Shown here in pieces: positions 45,366 to 54,916 of a DNA stretch of 64,000 bases (position 1 is the stretch's first letter; the number at the start of each line of letters is the position of its first letter). The DNA lies in assembly GCF_014836535.1 (NCBI RefSeq), contig NZ_JACSQP010000002.1, positions 310,001-374,000 of the forward strand, written 5' to 3'. The stretch comes from Microbacterium pullorum (lineage in GTDB: Bacteria > Actinomycetota > Actinomycetes > Actinomycetales > Microbacteriaceae). The translations under genes and the position numbers were made by a program. The notes below the pieces were generated by a model. It searched no databases. It was given only the letters and a program-made list of their open reading frames with translations, and had not been told where the DNA came from.

Positions 45366-46024
45366 CCGAAACGACGCCGCGTCCCACCCCGCAGCAGGCC
45401 TGGGATGAGATGCAGCTGGGCAACGCCCGCTTCGTGGCAGGCGAGCCGCGGCATCCCCGTCAGAACGTCGAGCGCCGTCACGAGACCGCCGGCTCGCAGT
45501 TCCCCCGTGCGGCCCTGTTCGGCTGCTCCGACTCGCGTCTGGCAGCCGAGATCATCTTCGACGAGGGTCTGGGCGACCTGTTCGTCATCCGCAACGCCGG
45601 TCAGGTCATCTCGGAGTCCGTCGTCGGCAGCCTCGAGTACGCCGTCGCGGTGCTCGAGGTGCCGCTGATCGTCGTGCTCGGCCATGACGCGTGTGGCGCG
45701 GTGCGCGCCGCGATCGACTCCACCTCGATGGATGCCCCCACCCTCCCCGTGCACGTGTGGCGCCAGATCGCGCCCATCGTGCCCGCCGTGCGGCGCGTGC
45801 TGCGCGACGGCAAGGAGGCCGGCCTCACGCCCGAGACCGTCGACGCCGACCATGTGGGTCGCGAGCACCTGCGCGAGACCATCGCCGGGCTCCTGCAGTC
45901 GTCGGAGCTCATCAGCGAAGCCATCGCCGAGGGACGCGTCGCGATCGTCGGCGCCAACTACCGCCTGTCCGAAGGCACGGCCGTCCCCGACGTGATCGTG
46001 GGCGCGGTCGTCGCCGACGCCTGA
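45362..46024 (+). CDS. Beta-class carbonic anhydrase
   Basis: 220 residues. Zinc ligands Cys55 (FGCSDSRL), His108 and Cys111 (LGHDACGA), with the Asp57-Arg59 dyad that gates zinc in the beta class. It interconverts CO2 and bicarbonate. The GTG overlaps the preceding stop by 4 nt. Length and motifs are standard for bacterial beta-carbonic anhydrases; the segment 120-165 is an insertion of helical character seen in the actinobacterial group. Confidence 0.93.
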   Translation: MTETTPRPTPQQAWDEMQLGNARFVAGEPRHPRQNVERRHETAGSQFPRAALFGCSDSRLAAEIIFDEGLGDLFVIRNAGQVISESVVGSLEYAVAVLEVPLIVVLGHDACGAVRAAIDSTSMDAPTLPVHVWRQIAPIVPAVRRVLRDGKEAGLTPETVDADHVGREHLRETIAGLLQSSELISEAIAEGRVAIVGANYRLSEGTAVPDVIVGAVVADA

Positions 46025-46052
46025 CCAGAATTTCGAGCAAGGAAACGAGGAC

Positions 46053-47456
46053 GTGACCGCCATGGCAGAGACCGAATACCGGATCGAACACGACACGATG
46101 GGCGAGGTGCGGGTGCCCAAGCATGCGCTGTACGCCGCCCAGACGCAGCGTGCCGTCGAGAACTTCCCGATCTCGGGCACCGGCCTGGAGTCGACCCAGA
46201 TCGCAGCCCTCGCGCGCATCAAGAAAGCGGCGGCGCTGGCCAACAAGCAGCTCGGCACCCTCGACGGTGCCATCGCCGACGCGATCGCCGCGGCCGCCGA
46301 CGACGTCATCACGGGTCGGTACGACGAGCATTTCCCGGTGGACACCTACCAGACCGGCAGCGGCACGTCGTCGAACATGAACATGAACGAGGTGCTCGCG
46401 AACCTGGCGACCGCCAAGCTCGGCGCCACGGTGCACCCCAACGACCATGTCAACGCCTCGCAGTCGTCCAACGACGTCTTCCCGACCTCCGTGCACATCG
46501 CCGTCACGCAGGCGCTCATCGACGACCTCATCCCGGCGCTGGACCACCTCGCGGTCGCCCTCGAGGCCAAGGCCGAGCTGTGGAAGGACGCCGTGAAGTC
46601 CGGGCGCACCCACCTGATGGATGCCACGCCCGTCACCCTCGGCCAGGAGTTCGGCGGCTATGCACGCCAGATCCGCCTCGGCATCGAGCGCGTGGAGGCC
46701 GTCCTCCCCCGCGTCGGCGAGGTGCCGCTGGGCGGCACCGCCGTCGGCACCGGCATCAACACGCCGCTCGGGTTTCCGCAGAAGGTCATCGAGCTGCTGG
46801 CATCCGAGACGGAGCTGCCGATCACCGAGGCCAAGGACCACTTCGAGGCGCAGGCCAACCGTGACGCGCTGGTCGAGGCCTCCGGTGCCCTGCGCACCAT
46901 CGCGGTGTCGCTGACGAAGATCAACAACGACCTGCGCTGGATGGGCTCCGGCCCCAACACCGGTCTCGGGGAGCTGCACATCCCCGACCTGCAGCCCGGT
47001 TCGTCGATCATGCCCGGCAAGGTCAACCCGGTCGTCCCCGAAGCGACGCTCATGGTGTGCGCCCGGGTGATCGGCAACGACGCCACCGTCGCATGGGCGG
47101 GCGCCTCGGGCTCGTTCGAGCTCAACGTCGCCATCCCGGTGATGGGCACCGCGCTGCTCGAATCGATCCGGCTGCTGTCCAACGCGATGCGGGTGCTCGC
47201 CGACAAGACCATCGACGGCCTGCAGGCCGACCTCGAGCGCTCGGCCGCGTTCGCGGGCATGTCGCCGTCGATCGTCACTCCGCTGAACAAGCTCATCGGC
47301 TACGAAGCGGCGGCCAAGATCGCCAAGCACGCCGTGTCCCGTGGCATCACGGTGCGCGAAGCCGTCATCGAACTCGGGTACGTCGAACGCGGCGAGCTCA
47401 CCGAGGCGCAGCTCGACGAGAAACTCGACCTGCTCTCGATGACCCGCCCGGGTTGA
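46053..47456 (+). CDS. fumC: Fumarate hydratase class II
   Basis: 467 residues of the fumarase/aspartase superfamily: [38 protein letters not shown] (active-site His/Ser region), [18 protein letters not shown] and the signature loop [15 protein letters not shown]. It hydrates fumarate to malate in the TCA cycle. The GTG at 46053 has AAGGAA 7-8 nt upstream; the ATG at 46062 is an alternative. It closes the xseAB-DUF4245-carbonic anhydrase-fumC run on the plus strand. Confidence 0.94.
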   Translation: MTAMAETEYRIEHDTMGEVRVPKHALYAAQTQRAVENFPISGTGLESTQIAALARIKKAAALANKQLGTLDGAIADAIAAAADDVITGRYDEHFPVDTYQTGSGTSSNMNMNEVLANLATAKLGATVHPNDHVNASQSSNDVFPTSVHIAVTQALIDDLIPALDHLAVALEAKAELWKDAVKSGRTHLMDATPVTLGQEFGGYARQIRLGIERVEAVLPRVGEVPLGGTAVGTGINTPLGFPQKVIELLASETELPITEAKDHFEAQANRDALVEASGALRTIAVSLTKINNDLRWMGSGPNTGLGELHIPDLQPGSSIMPGKVNPVVPEATLMVCARVIGNDATVAWAGASGSFELNVAIPVMGTALLESIRLLSNAMRVLADKTIDGLQADLERSAAFAGMSPSIVTPLNKLIGYEAAAKIAKHAVSRGITVREAVIELGYVERGELTEAQLDEKLDLLSMTRPG

Positions 47457-47466
47457 TAATCGGAGA

Positions 47467-48465
47467 GTGAACCGCACGCCACGGCACGGCCGCGCGCAGC
47501 GCCGCATCCTGGGGATCATCCTCGGGGTCGCCGGGGCCGGCTTCGTGATGGCCGGTGCCGCGACCATTCTGATCTTCACCCTCGGCGGCGAGGTGCAGCC
47601 CGCGCGGCTGGCCCTCGCGATCGGCGCGTACGCGGTGTCGGCGATCGTCGGCCTCGCGGCGGTGGGTGTCGCGTACTGGCTGGCCGCGCAGCCCACCGCC
47701 GACGCACCTGCCGTCGAGGGCGACCCCGCCGAGCAGCGGGAGGCGTCCTTCGATGCGCAGCGTCGGCTGCTCGACGACGTGCGTCACGAGCTGAAGACCC
47801 CCATCACGATCGTGCGCGGCCACCTCGAGACGATGAAGCCCGATGACCCCGCCGATGTCGCCGCGGTACGCGACATCGGCATCGCGGAGCTGGATCGCAT
47901 GACCCGGCTGGTCAACGACATCGACCTGCTCGCCGCGGTCGAGGGCGACTCGTACTCGTTCTCGATCATCGATCTCGCCGCGCTCACCCAGCGGGTGAGC
48001 GAGCTGGTGTCGGTCATCCCCGGTCACGGCTGGACGGTGGAGCACCGCGCCGTCGGGCGCATCCGAGGCGACCGTGACCGCCTGCTGCAGGCCTGGCTGC
48101 AGCTGGCCGACAACGCCGCCAAATACACCCCCGACGGTTCGTCGGTCGAGATCGGCAGCGCCCTGCACGCCGACGGCGCACAGCTGTGGGTGCGGGACCA
48201 CGGCCCCGGCATCCCCCCTGCGTCACGGCACCGCATCTTCCGCCGTTTCGACCGCGCCGCCGGCAAGCGCAGCGTCGGCGGTTCGGGCTTGGGACTTGCG
48301 ATCGTGGATACGATCGCCCGCGCGCACGGCGGTCACTGTACTGTTGCGGACACACCCGGCGGCGGGGCGACCTTCACGATCGCCGTGCCGCTGGGAACGG
48401 GAGGCGCCGCCCCCGCGCCCGTGCGGGCCGGCGATGTTGTGTTGCAGAGAGAGGCAAGCGCATGA
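47467..48465 (+). CDS. Sensor histidine kinase
   Basis: 332 residues. Two N-terminal membrane helices with a very short outside loop (ILGIILGVAGAGFVMAGAAT; LALAIGAYAVSAIVGLAAVG), so sensing is probably within the membrane. HisKA with the phospho-His at 107 (DDVRHELKTPITIVRG), then the ATPase domain: N box QLADNAAKYTPDG, G1 DHGPGIP, G2 GGSGLGLAIV. The GTG has GATAAT 6 nt upstream. Its stop overlaps the response regulator start (ATGA). Confidence 0.9.
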   Translation: MNRTPRHGRAQRRILGIILGVAGAGFVMAGAATILIFTLGGEVQPARLALAIGAYAVSAIVGLAAVGVAYWLAAQPTADAPAVEGDPAEQREASFDAQRRLLDDVRHELKTPITIVRGHLETMKPDDPADVAAVRDIGIAELDRMTRLVNDIDLLAAVEGDSYSFSIIDLAALTQRVSELVSVIPGHGWTVEHRAVGRIRGDRDRLLQAWLQLADNAAKYTPDGSSVEIGSALHADGAQLWVRDHGPGIPPASRHRIFRRFDRAAGKRSVGGSGLGLAIVDTIARAHGGHCTVADTPGGGATFTIAVPLGTGGAAPAPVRAGDVVLQREASA

Positions 48466-49115
48466 CGCGCATTCTGGTCGTCGACGACGAGCCTCACATC
48501 GCCGCGCTGGTCGGGCGCGCATTGACGGCCGAGGGGCACGACGTGGTCGTCGCCGAAACCGGCCCCGATGCGCTCACCCGCGCCGTCGAGCCCGACATCG
48601 ACCTGGTGGTGCTCGATGTGGGTCTTCCCGGCATGGACGGCCTCGAGGTGCTGCGGCGCCTGCGCGCCCACGGGTCGACCGTGCCCGTCATCATCCTCAC
48701 CGCCCGCTCGGGCACGCGGGACACCGTCGACGGGCTGGATGCCGGCGCGAACGACTACGTCTCCAAGCCCTTCGTCGTGGCCGAGCTGCTCGCCCGCGTG
48801 CGCTCCCGTCTGCGCGAGAGCGCGGCCGCCACCGGCATCATCACCCGCGGCGACGTCACCCTCGATGTGCTCGCCCGCCGCGCCACGATCAACGACCGCG
48901 AGGTGGATCTGTCGGCGCGGGAGTTCGCCCTGGCCGAGCAGTTCCTGCGCAACGCCGGCGAGGTGCTCAGCCGTGAGACGCTCCTCAGCCGCGTCTGGGG
49001 CCTCGACTTCGATCCGGGCTCCAACGTCGTGGACGTCTACGTGCGCTACCTGCGTTCGAAGTTCGGCCCCGAGCGCATCAGCACCGTGCGCGGTGCCGGC
49101 TACCGCTGGGAGTGA
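48462..49115 (+). CDS. OmpR-type response regulator
   Basis: 217 residues. Receiver domain with acidic pocket Asp8-Asp9, phospho-acceptor Asp52 (LVVLDVGLPG), Thr in ILTAR and Lys in VSKPF; C-terminal winged helix (EVDLSAREFALAEQFLRNAG, then VVDVYVRYLRSKFG). It pairs with the overlapping histidine kinase. Target genes are not evident. A strong terminator follows. Confidence 0.93.
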   Translation: MTRILVVDDEPHIAALVGRALTAEGHDVVVAETGPDALTRAVEPDIDLVVLDVGLPGMDGLEVLRRLRAHGSTVPVIILTARSGTRDTVDGLDAGANDYVSKPFVVAELLARVRSRLRESAAATGIITRGDVTLDVLARRATINDREVDLSAREFALAEQFLRNAGEVLSRETLLSRVWGLDFDPGSNVVDVYVRYLRSKFGPERISTVRGAGYRWE

Positions 49116-49150
49116 CCGCCCGCGCGGCACCTGATGCTCCCGCCAATGCC

Positions 49151-49184
49151 GAGAACCCCCGGGCCTGAGGCGCCGGGGGTTCTC
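49151..49184 (+). terminator. Strong hairpin terminator
   Basis: A 12-bp perfect stem (GAGAACCCCCGG with CCGGGGGTTCTC) is extended inside by GCC-TGA-GGC. It lies 36 nt after the response regulator stop. Confidence 0.78.
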
Positions 49185-49302
49185 GTGGGGCGAAGCTGGG
49201 GGTCTTCGCGCTTCCGCTTCTGCGGTACCCCTATGGTCACGCATGTGAGCGGCAGATGGGACCCCTAAGCCATGAGATTGTTCTCATTCTGCTCAATCCT
49301 CA

Positions 49303-50658
49303 TCAACTGAGCTCCCCCGACTCCAGCAAGTCGGTCACCAGCGCCGCGATGGCCGACCGCTCCGAGCGCATCAGTGTGACGTGCCCGAACAGGTCGTGGC
49401 CCTTGAGCGTCTCGATCACCGAGGCGACGCCGTCGTGGCGGCCGACGCGCAGGTTGTCGCGTTGCCCGACGTCGTGGGTGAGCACGACGCGGGAGTTCTG
49501 CCCCACCCGACTCAGCACCGTCAGCAGCACGTTGCGCTCGAGCGACTGCGCCTCGTCGACGATCACGAAGGCGTCGTGGAGCGACCGTCCCCGGATGTGG
49601 GTGAGCGGCAGCACCTCGAGGATGCCGCGCGCGATGACCTCTTCGACCACGTTGGCCGAGACGATCGAGCCGAGCGTGTCGAACACCGCCTGCCCCCACG
49701 GGCCCATCTTCTCCTGCTGGTCGCCGGGCAGGTAGCCGAGTTCCTGCCCACCCACGGCGAACAGCGGGCGGAAGACGATGATGCGCTTCTGCTGCTGCCG
49801 CTCCAGCACCGCCTCGAGTCCGGCGCACAGCGCCAGCGCCGATTTACCGGTGCCGGCACGTCCACCGAGCGAGACGATCCCCACCTCGGGATCCAGCAGC
49901 AGGTCGATCGCGATGCGCTGCTCCGCGGAGCGGCCGTGCAGTCCGAACACCTCCCGGTCGCCGCGCACCAGCCGGTAGCCGCCGTCGCCGGTCACCCGCC
50001 CGAGACCGGATCCGCGTTCGGAGTGGATGATGAGCCCGGTGTTCACCGGAAGCCCCGTGACGGCGTCGCTCGTGGCCACCTCGGTCTCGTAGAGGTCGCT
50101 CAGGTCGTCGCCGGAGACGTCGAGGGTGGCGATGCCCGTCCACCCCGAGTCCACCGCCTGCTCGGCCAGGTACTCCTCCGCCGGAATGCCCAGCGAGGCG
50201 GCTTTGACACGCATCGGGAGATCCTTGGACACGACCGTGACCTGCTGACCTTCCTGCGCGATGTGCATCGCGACGGCGAGGATGCGGGTGTCGTTGTCGC
50301 CGAGGCGCATTCCTGCAGGAAGCACCGTGGGGTCGGTGTTGGTCAGCTCCACCCGCAGCGTCCCGCCGGTGCCGACCGGCACCGGGAAGTCGAGTCGGCC
50401 GTGCTCGACGCGCAGCTCGTCGAGGTGACGCAGCGCCTGCCTCGCGAAGTACCCGATCTCCGGGTCGTGGCGTTTGCCCTCGAGCTCGGTGATGACGACG
50501 ACGGGGATGACGACGGAGTGCTCGGCGAAGCGGAAGAACGCGCGCGGATCACTCAGCAGCACCGACGTGTCGAGCACGTAGGTGCGCAGATCCTGGTCGT
50601 CCGTGATGCCGGCGTGTGCGCTCCGGCTCTGCTGCATGTGTGGTGCTCGTGTGGTCAC
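49303..50658 (-). CDS. PIN-PhoH family ATPase/ribonuclease
   Basis: 451 residues: an N-terminal PIN domain ([20 protein letters not shown] with the first acidic residue, later [13 protein letters not shown] and [12 protein letters not shown]) fused to a PhoH NTPase ([11 protein letters not shown], Walker A Lys272; [13 protein letters not shown], Walker B). PhoH2-type proteins unwind and cut RNA in an ATP-dependent manner. The GTG at 50658 has GGGAG 8-10 nt upstream; the ATG at 50637 is an alternative. Located as in other actinobacteria near fum. Confidence 0.9.
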   Translation of the reverse strand: MTTRAPHMQQSRSAHAGITDDQDLRTYVLDTSVLLSDPRAFFRFAEHSVVIPVVVITELEGKRHDPEIGYFARQALRHLDELRVEHGRLDFPVPVGTGGTLRVELTNTDPTVLPAGMRLGDNDTRILAVAMHIAQEGQQVTVVSKDLPMRVKAASLGIPAEEYLAEQAVDSGWTGIATLDVSGDDLSDLYETEVATSDAVTGLPVNTGLIIHSERGSGLGRVTGDGGYRLVRGDREVFGLHGRSAEQRIAIDLLLDPEVGIVSLGGRAGTGKSALALCAGLEAVLERQQQKRIIVFRPLFAVGGQELGYLPGDQQEKMGPWGQAVFDTLGSIVSANVVEEVIARGILEVLPLTHIRGRSLHDAFVIVDEAQSLERNVLLTVLSRVGQNSRVVLTHDVGQRDNLRVGRHDGVASVIETLKGHDLFGHVTLMRSERSAIAALVTDLLESGELS

Positions 50659-50836
50659 AACCCACTCCCGACCCGGGTGTCCTCCCGGCAGTCACGAGTC
50701 GACCATGGGCCACGAGTCGCGGTCGTTCAGGCCGACTCGGACGGGCGCCTTGCCCGCTGGCAACAAGGTACGTCGCGTGGCCCACGCGACGGTTACCGAC
50801 ACGCCCGGGGTGTGTGACGGTGAGATGACGTTCTGG

Positions 50837-51955
50837 TCAGATCCGGCGGGAACCGGCGAACTCGGCCAGCGCGTCGGTCAGCATCCGCAGCGACTCCGCG
50901 CCGTTGCCGGCGTGGGCGCCGATGCGCACGAGTCCCGAACGCAGCGACACCGCCACCGCGTGATTGACCATCGCCGCGGCCAGGGGCGCGGTGTCGTCGG
51001 GTGAGGGCGAGAGGGAGACGATGCCGGCGTGGCGCTGCGGGTCACGCGGGGTGACCACCGGAAGACCGTACTCCTCGGCCACCGCGGCGATGTCGCTCGC
51101 CCGGCCGCGGACGATCTCGGCGATGCGGGCGACCCCGGCGTCGCGCACCTCCCGCAACGCGGTTGCCAGGCGGGCGGCGGCGAGGTGGTCGGGCGCAGTC
51201 ACGGCGAAGGCCTGCGCGCCCTCGACGGGCGCTGCCACCGGAAAAGACCCCATCACTCCGCCCGCGGCGGTGAACCCCGACAGCACCGGCGAGATGCGCT
51301 GCACGGCCCGGTCGGAGAACGACGCGAAGCCCGTGCCGCGCCCCGCGCGCAGCCACTTGTAGCCGTTGGCGCAGACCACGTCCGCGGCGCTGTAGTCGGC
51401 ATCCACGACACCGAAGCCCTGCATGGCGTCGACGATGAGCAGCCGGTCGCCGATGACATCGCGCAGCGCGGTCAGGTCGGCGACATAGCCGGTGCGGTAG
51501 TCGACGAGGCTGACGGCGACGGCGGTGATGTCGTCGGTGAGCGCGTCGCGCACGGCTTCGGGCGTGACGAACCCGCCGGCGGGGTCGAACCAGTACGGTT
51601 CCGCGCCGCCGAGCGCGCTCGCGCGCTGTGCGGTGACGGTGAGGCTCGGGAACTCCCGCGACGAGATCAGAATGCCGCCGGAGAGGCCGTAGATCGCCTG
51701 CTGCAGCCCGTGCGACGTCGACGCCTGCAGGGTGACGTGCTCGACGGTGGTGTCCAGCAGCTCCGCCAGCAGCGCACGCGCTTCGTCGGCACGCGCGAAC
51801 ACGAGGTCTATGCCGCTCGTGCGCCCCGCTCCCAGCAGTTCCGCGTCGGCCTGCGCCTCGGCGCGCACCGAGGGGGAAAGCGGCCCGAACGCGGCCCAGT
51901 CGAGGTACCCCGGCTCCGCGTCGAACGAATCAAGATACGACTCCAGCCCGGTCAC
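50837..51955 (-). CDS. Class V aminotransferase-fold PLP enzyme
   Basis: 372 residues of the class V (NifS/isopenicillin-epimerase-like) PLP superfamily: VTLQASTSHGLQQAIYGLSG, VSLVDYRTGYVADL, LIVDAMQGFGVVDAD (PLP Asp) and the Schiff-base lysine in VCANGYKWLRAGRGTG. No cysteine near the tip of the active-site loop is obvious, so cysteine desulfurase activity is less likely. A GTG start with GACAAT 6 nt upstream. Substrate unknown. Confidence 0.82.
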   Translation of the reverse strand: MTGLESYLDSFDAEPGYLDWAAFGPLSPSVRAEAQADAELLGAGRTSGIDLVFARADEARALLAELLDTTVEHVTLQASTSHGLQQAIYGLSGGILISSREFPSLTVTAQRASALGGAEPYWFDPAGGFVTPEAVRDALTDDITAVAVSLVDYRTGYVADLTALRDVIGDRLLIVDAMQGFGVVDADYSAADVVCANGYKWLRAGRGTGFASFSDRAVQRISPVLSGFTAAGGVMGSFPVAAPVEGAQAFAVTAPDHLAAARLATALREVRDAGVARIAEIVRGRASDIAAVAEEYGLPVVTPRDPQRHAGIVSLSPSPDDTAPLAAAMVNHAVAVSLRSGLVRIGAHAGNGAESLRMLTDALAEFAGSRRI

Positions 51956-51997
51956 CTCACCATTGTCTCACGGCGGGCCGCCCGGTCGCATGACCGG

Positions 51998-52777
51998 TCA
52001 GCCGCCGAAACGCCGATCCCGGGTCGCATAATCGCGGATGGCGCGCAGGAAGTCGACTTCGCGCAGGTCGGGTCCGAGCGCCTCGACGAAGTAGAACTCG
52101 CTGTGGGCCGACTGCCACAGCAAGAAGTCGCTCAGCCGCTGCTCCCCCGACGTGCGGATGACGAGGTCGGGGTCGGGCTGTCCCCCGGTGTACAGGTGCT
52201 CCCCGATCTGCTCGGGCGTGAGGCTGGCGGCGAGCTCTTCGAGCGACCCGCCGTTCTCGTCGTGCTGGGCGATGATGCTGCGCACGGCATCCACGATCTC
52301 GCTGCGCCCGCCGTAGCCGACCGCCAGGTTCACGTGCAGACCGGTGTTGTCGCGGGTGCGCTCGTCGACGTCGGCCAGCACGCGGGCGAGCTCCGCCGGC
52401 AGCAGGTCGGTGCGACCGACCGGGCGCACCCGCCATCCCGGCTCGTGCGAGAGCTCTTCCGCCAGCTCGGCGATGATCTCGATGAGGTCGGCGAGCTCCT
52501 GCGAGTCGCGTTTGCGCAGATTGTCGGTGGACAGGAGGTAGAGCGAGACCACCGGGATGCCCAGGTCGTCGCACCACCGCAGGAACTCGTGCATCTTCGC
52601 CGCTCCCGCGCGATGACCCTGCGCGGCACTGGCGTAGCCCAGCTGACGCGCCCAGCGGCGGTTGCCGTCGATCATCATCGCAACGTGGTGCGGCACGGTC
52701 GCCCCGGCGAGCTGACGGCGCAGGCGGGAGATGTACAACCGATAGAGAAGGCCGCGCCCCTCGTTCGCCCCGCGCAT
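51998..52777 (-). CDS. uppS: cis-Prenyltransferase (short-chain Z-polyprenyl diphosphate synthase type)
   Basis: 259 residues of the UPP synthase family: catalytic Asp37 in MIDGNRRWAR, GHRAGAAKMHEF, and C-terminal DLVIRTSGEQRLSDFLLWQS and EFYFVEALGPDLREVDFL. The loop reads YLLSTDNLRK instead of YAFSTENWxR, as in the mycobacterial Z-farnesyl diphosphate synthase branch, so it probably makes a short Z-prenyl diphosphate rather than undecaprenyl. The ATG at 52777 has AGGGGG 6 nt upstream. Divergent from the hemolysin III gene. Confidence 0.9.
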   Translation of the reverse strand: MRGANEGRGLLYRLYISRLRRQLAGATVPHHVAMMIDGNRRWARQLGYASAAQGHRAGAAKMHEFLRWCDDLGIPVVSLYLLSTDNLRKRDSQELADLIEIIAELAEELSHEPGWRVRPVGRTDLLPAELARVLADVDERTRDNTGLHVNLAVGYGGRSEIVDAVRSIIAQHDENGGSLEELAASLTPEQIGEHLYTGGQPDPDLVIRTSGEQRLSDFLLWQSAHSEFYFVEALGPDLREVDFLRAIRDYATRDRRFGG

Positions 52778-52858
52778 GCTCACCCCCTAACGCTATCGCT
52801 CCGGCTCGACCGCACGTGCGAACCGACGACGGCATACGGCGACGGTTAGGCTGGAGGC

Positions 52859-53584
52859 GTGTCGCGACGCATCAGATCAGAGGGCGCTCACATGCCCGAA
52901 CTGCCGCTCATCGACGCCGGCGCCATCAGCGCCCACGTCGAACTGAAACCCACGTGGCGCGGCTGGATCCACGCCGCCACCTTCCCCGTCGCGATCGCCG
53001 CGGGGATCGTGCTGATCAGCGTCGCACAGGGGGCTCCCGCCAAGTGGGCCTCGGCGGTGTTCATGCTCACGTCGCTGCTGCTGTTCGGCAACTCCGCCCT
53101 GTACCACCGCTTCAACTGGCAGCCCCGTACGTTGGCGGTGCTCAAGCGCATCGACCACGCGAACATCCTGCTGCTCATCGCCGGCACCTACACCCCGATC
53201 GCGGTGCTGGCGCTGCCCACCGATAAGGCCGTGCTGCTGCTGTCGCTGGTGTGGGGCGGCGCGATCCTCGGCATCCTGTTCCGCGTCTTCTGGATCGACG
53301 CACCGCGCTGGCTGTACGTGGCGCTGTATCTCGTGCTCGGCTGGGCCGCGGTGATGTACCTCGGCGACCTGCTGCAGGCCAACGTGGCCATGATGGTGCT
53401 CGTGGTCATCGGCGGATTGCTGTACACCGGCGGTGCCGTGGTCTACGCGATGAAGAAGCCCAACCCGTGGCCGGGCCACTTCGGGTTCCACGAGATCTTC
53501 CACGTGTGCACCGTGCTGGCGTTCCTCTGCCACTGGGCGGCGTGCCTACTCATCGCCCTGCACCCGGCCTACCACGCGGGCTGA
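52859..53584 (+). CDS. Hemolysin III/PAQR-family membrane protein
   Basis: 241 residues with seven hydrophobic segments and the conserved HlyIII metal-site motifs: SALYHRFNW (Ser/His), IDHANILLLIAGTYTP (Asp), and HFGFHEIFHVCTVLAFLCHW (two His). The PAQR superfamily comprises membrane hydrolase-like zinc proteins; the bacterial role is uncertain. The GTG at 52859 has TAGGCT 6 nt upstream. Neighbour of a cis-prenyltransferase as in other actinobacteria. Confidence 0.9.
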   Translation: MSRRIRSEGAHMPELPLIDAGAISAHVELKPTWRGWIHAATFPVAIAAGIVLISVAQGAPAKWASAVFMLTSLLLFGNSALYHRFNWQPRTLAVLKRIDHANILLLIAGTYTPIAVLALPTDKAVLLLSLVWGGAILGILFRVFWIDAPRWLYVALYLVLGWAAVMYLGDLLQANVAMMVLVVIGGLLYTGGAVVYAMKKPNPWPGHFGFHEIFHVCTVLAFLCHWAACLLIALHPAYHAG

Positions 53585-53857
53585 TCAGGAGCGGGGTGCT
53601 CCGGTGTCATCCGGGCCGCCGACGTCGCCGGTGCGCTCGCGCTCCTGCGCATCGAGGTCCTCTCGCACCTCGTCCCGATACCGGCCACGACGCACGCGGC
53701 GCAGCATGTCCCACACGAGCAGGATGACGGCGACCGTGATGAGCGCGATGGCGACGAAGCCCGCAGGCCCGGGGGTGACCAGTTCGGGGTCGACGGTGGA
53801 CTGCGGAGTCGGCACCGACGCCGCGATCACAGCGAAGATGTCGATCGCAGCATGCAT
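53585..53857 (-). CDS. Small membrane protein of the mca locus
   Basis: 90 residues: a short N-terminus, one membrane helix (GFVAIALITVAVILLVWDML), then a basic/acidic tail (RRVRRGRYRDEVREDLDAQE) and a disordered end. In related actinobacteria a protein of this shape follows mca (mycothiol S-conjugate amidase); here mca itself is absent between this gene and the DUF4307 gene. The ATG at 53857 has GAGG 8 nt upstream. Confidence 0.7.
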   Translation of the reverse strand: MHAAIDIFAVIAASVPTPQSTVDPELVTPGPAGFVAIALITVAVILLVWDMLRRVRRGRYRDEVREDLDAQERERTGDVGGPDDTGAPRS

Positions 53858-53923
53858 GGGAGAAACCTCGTTCCGCGCCGGAGCGCCTAACCTTGGATCA
53901 AGCCTAATCTCACGGAGACACAC

Positions 53924-54322
53924 ATGACGACGCAGCAGGCGCTGCTGGACGAGCGGTACGGCCGACGCACGTCCCGCCGCGCGACACGTGCGTGGTGGAT
54001 CATCGTCGGCGTCGTCGGCCTGGCCGCCACGGTGGCGCTGGGCTGGTCGACGGTCGCCACGAGCATGGCCTCGGTCGATGCGGATGCCACCGGTTACGCC
54101 ATCGTCGACGATCGCACCGTCACGATCACCTTCCAGGTCGTCGCCCCGACCGACGGCACCGTCGCGTGCGCACTGGAGGCGCAGGACGAGGAACACGGCG
54201 TGGTGGGCTGGCGCGTCGTGGAGCACGAGGTCGAAGGCGGCACGGCCGTCGCCTTCACCGAAACCGTTCCCACGGTCGCCGAGGCCACAACGGGTTTGCT
54301 TCACTCCTGCTGGGTCGCGTAG
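53924..54322 (+). CDS. DUF4307 membrane-anchored protein
   Basis: 132 residues: N-terminal ERYGRR motif, one membrane helix (WWIIVGVVGLAATVALGWST), then an extracytoplasmic beta-rich DUF4307 domain with the characteristic CALEAQDEEHGVVGWRVVEH and a final cysteine. Conserved next to greA in actinobacteria; role unknown. ATG start; a terminator hairpin separates it from greA. Confidence 0.87.
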   Translation: MTTQQALLDERYGRRTSRRATRAWWIIVGVVGLAATVALGWSTVATSMASVDADATGYAIVDDRTVTITFQVVAPTDGTVACALEAQDEEHGVVGWRVVEHEVEGGTAVAFTETVPTVAEATTGLLHSCWVA

Positions 54323-54340
54323 CATTTCCAGCACGTATCA

Positions 54341-54365
54341 CGCCCCGGCTGTCGCCGGGGCGTTT
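54341..54365 (+). terminator. Rho-independent terminator before greA
   Basis: CGCCCCGGC-TGTC-GCCGGGGCG followed by TTT: a 9-bp perfect stem, 4-nt loop and short U tract. Confidence 0.75.
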
Positions 54366-54409
54366 GGCTTAGGCCCGAGCATCACCCCCCGCCCCTGAAG
54401 GAGAACGCT

Positions 54410-54901
54410 GTGTCCACCGACGCCCCCGAGACCTTCCTCACGCAGGATGCCTACGATCGCCTCGTCGCGGAGCTGGAGCACCTGTCGACCACGGGCCGTG
54501 AGGATATCGCCAAGCGCATCGAAGCCGCGCGCGAAGAGGGCGACCTCAAGGAGAACGGCGGCTACCACGCGGCCAAGGACGAGCAGGGCAAGCAGGAGGC
54601 GCGCATCCGCACGCTCCAGCACCTTCTTAAGAACGCCAAGGTCGGCGTCGCCCCCGAGTCCACCGGTGTCGTGGAACCGGGAACCGTCGTCACGGCCGTC
54701 GTCGCCGGCGGCGAAGAGGTGTTCCTCCTCGGCAACCGCGAGATCGCGGCGAACTCAGAGCTCGACGTCTACAGCGAGGCCTCGCCGCTCGGGACGGCCA
54801 TCCTCGGTCTCAAGGAGGGCGACTCGACGTCGTACACCGCCCCCAACGGGCGTGCGATCCCCGTCGAGATCGTCAAGGTCGAGACCTACACCGGCCAGTG
54901 A
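54410..54901 (+). CDS. greA: Transcription elongation factor GreA
   Basis: 163 residues: an N-terminal coiled coil (LVAELEHLSTTGREDIAKRI) with the acidic tip (EEGDLKENGGYHAAKDEQG, holding the Asp/Glu that act in the RNA polymerase secondary channel), and a C-terminal FKBP-like domain (PLGTAILGLKEGDSTSYTAP). It rescues backtracked RNA polymerase by stimulating transcript cleavage. The GTG start has GAAGGAG 6 nt upstream. Confidence 0.95.
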   Translation: MSTDAPETFLTQDAYDRLVAELEHLSTTGREDIAKRIEAAREEGDLKENGGYHAAKDEQGKQEARIRTLQHLLKNAKVGVAPESTGVVEPGTVVTAVVAGGEEVFLLGNREIAANSELDVYSEASPLGTAILGLKEGDSTSYTAPNGRAIPVEIVKVETYTGQ

Positions 54902-54916
54902 TCGGGCCTGCCCGGC

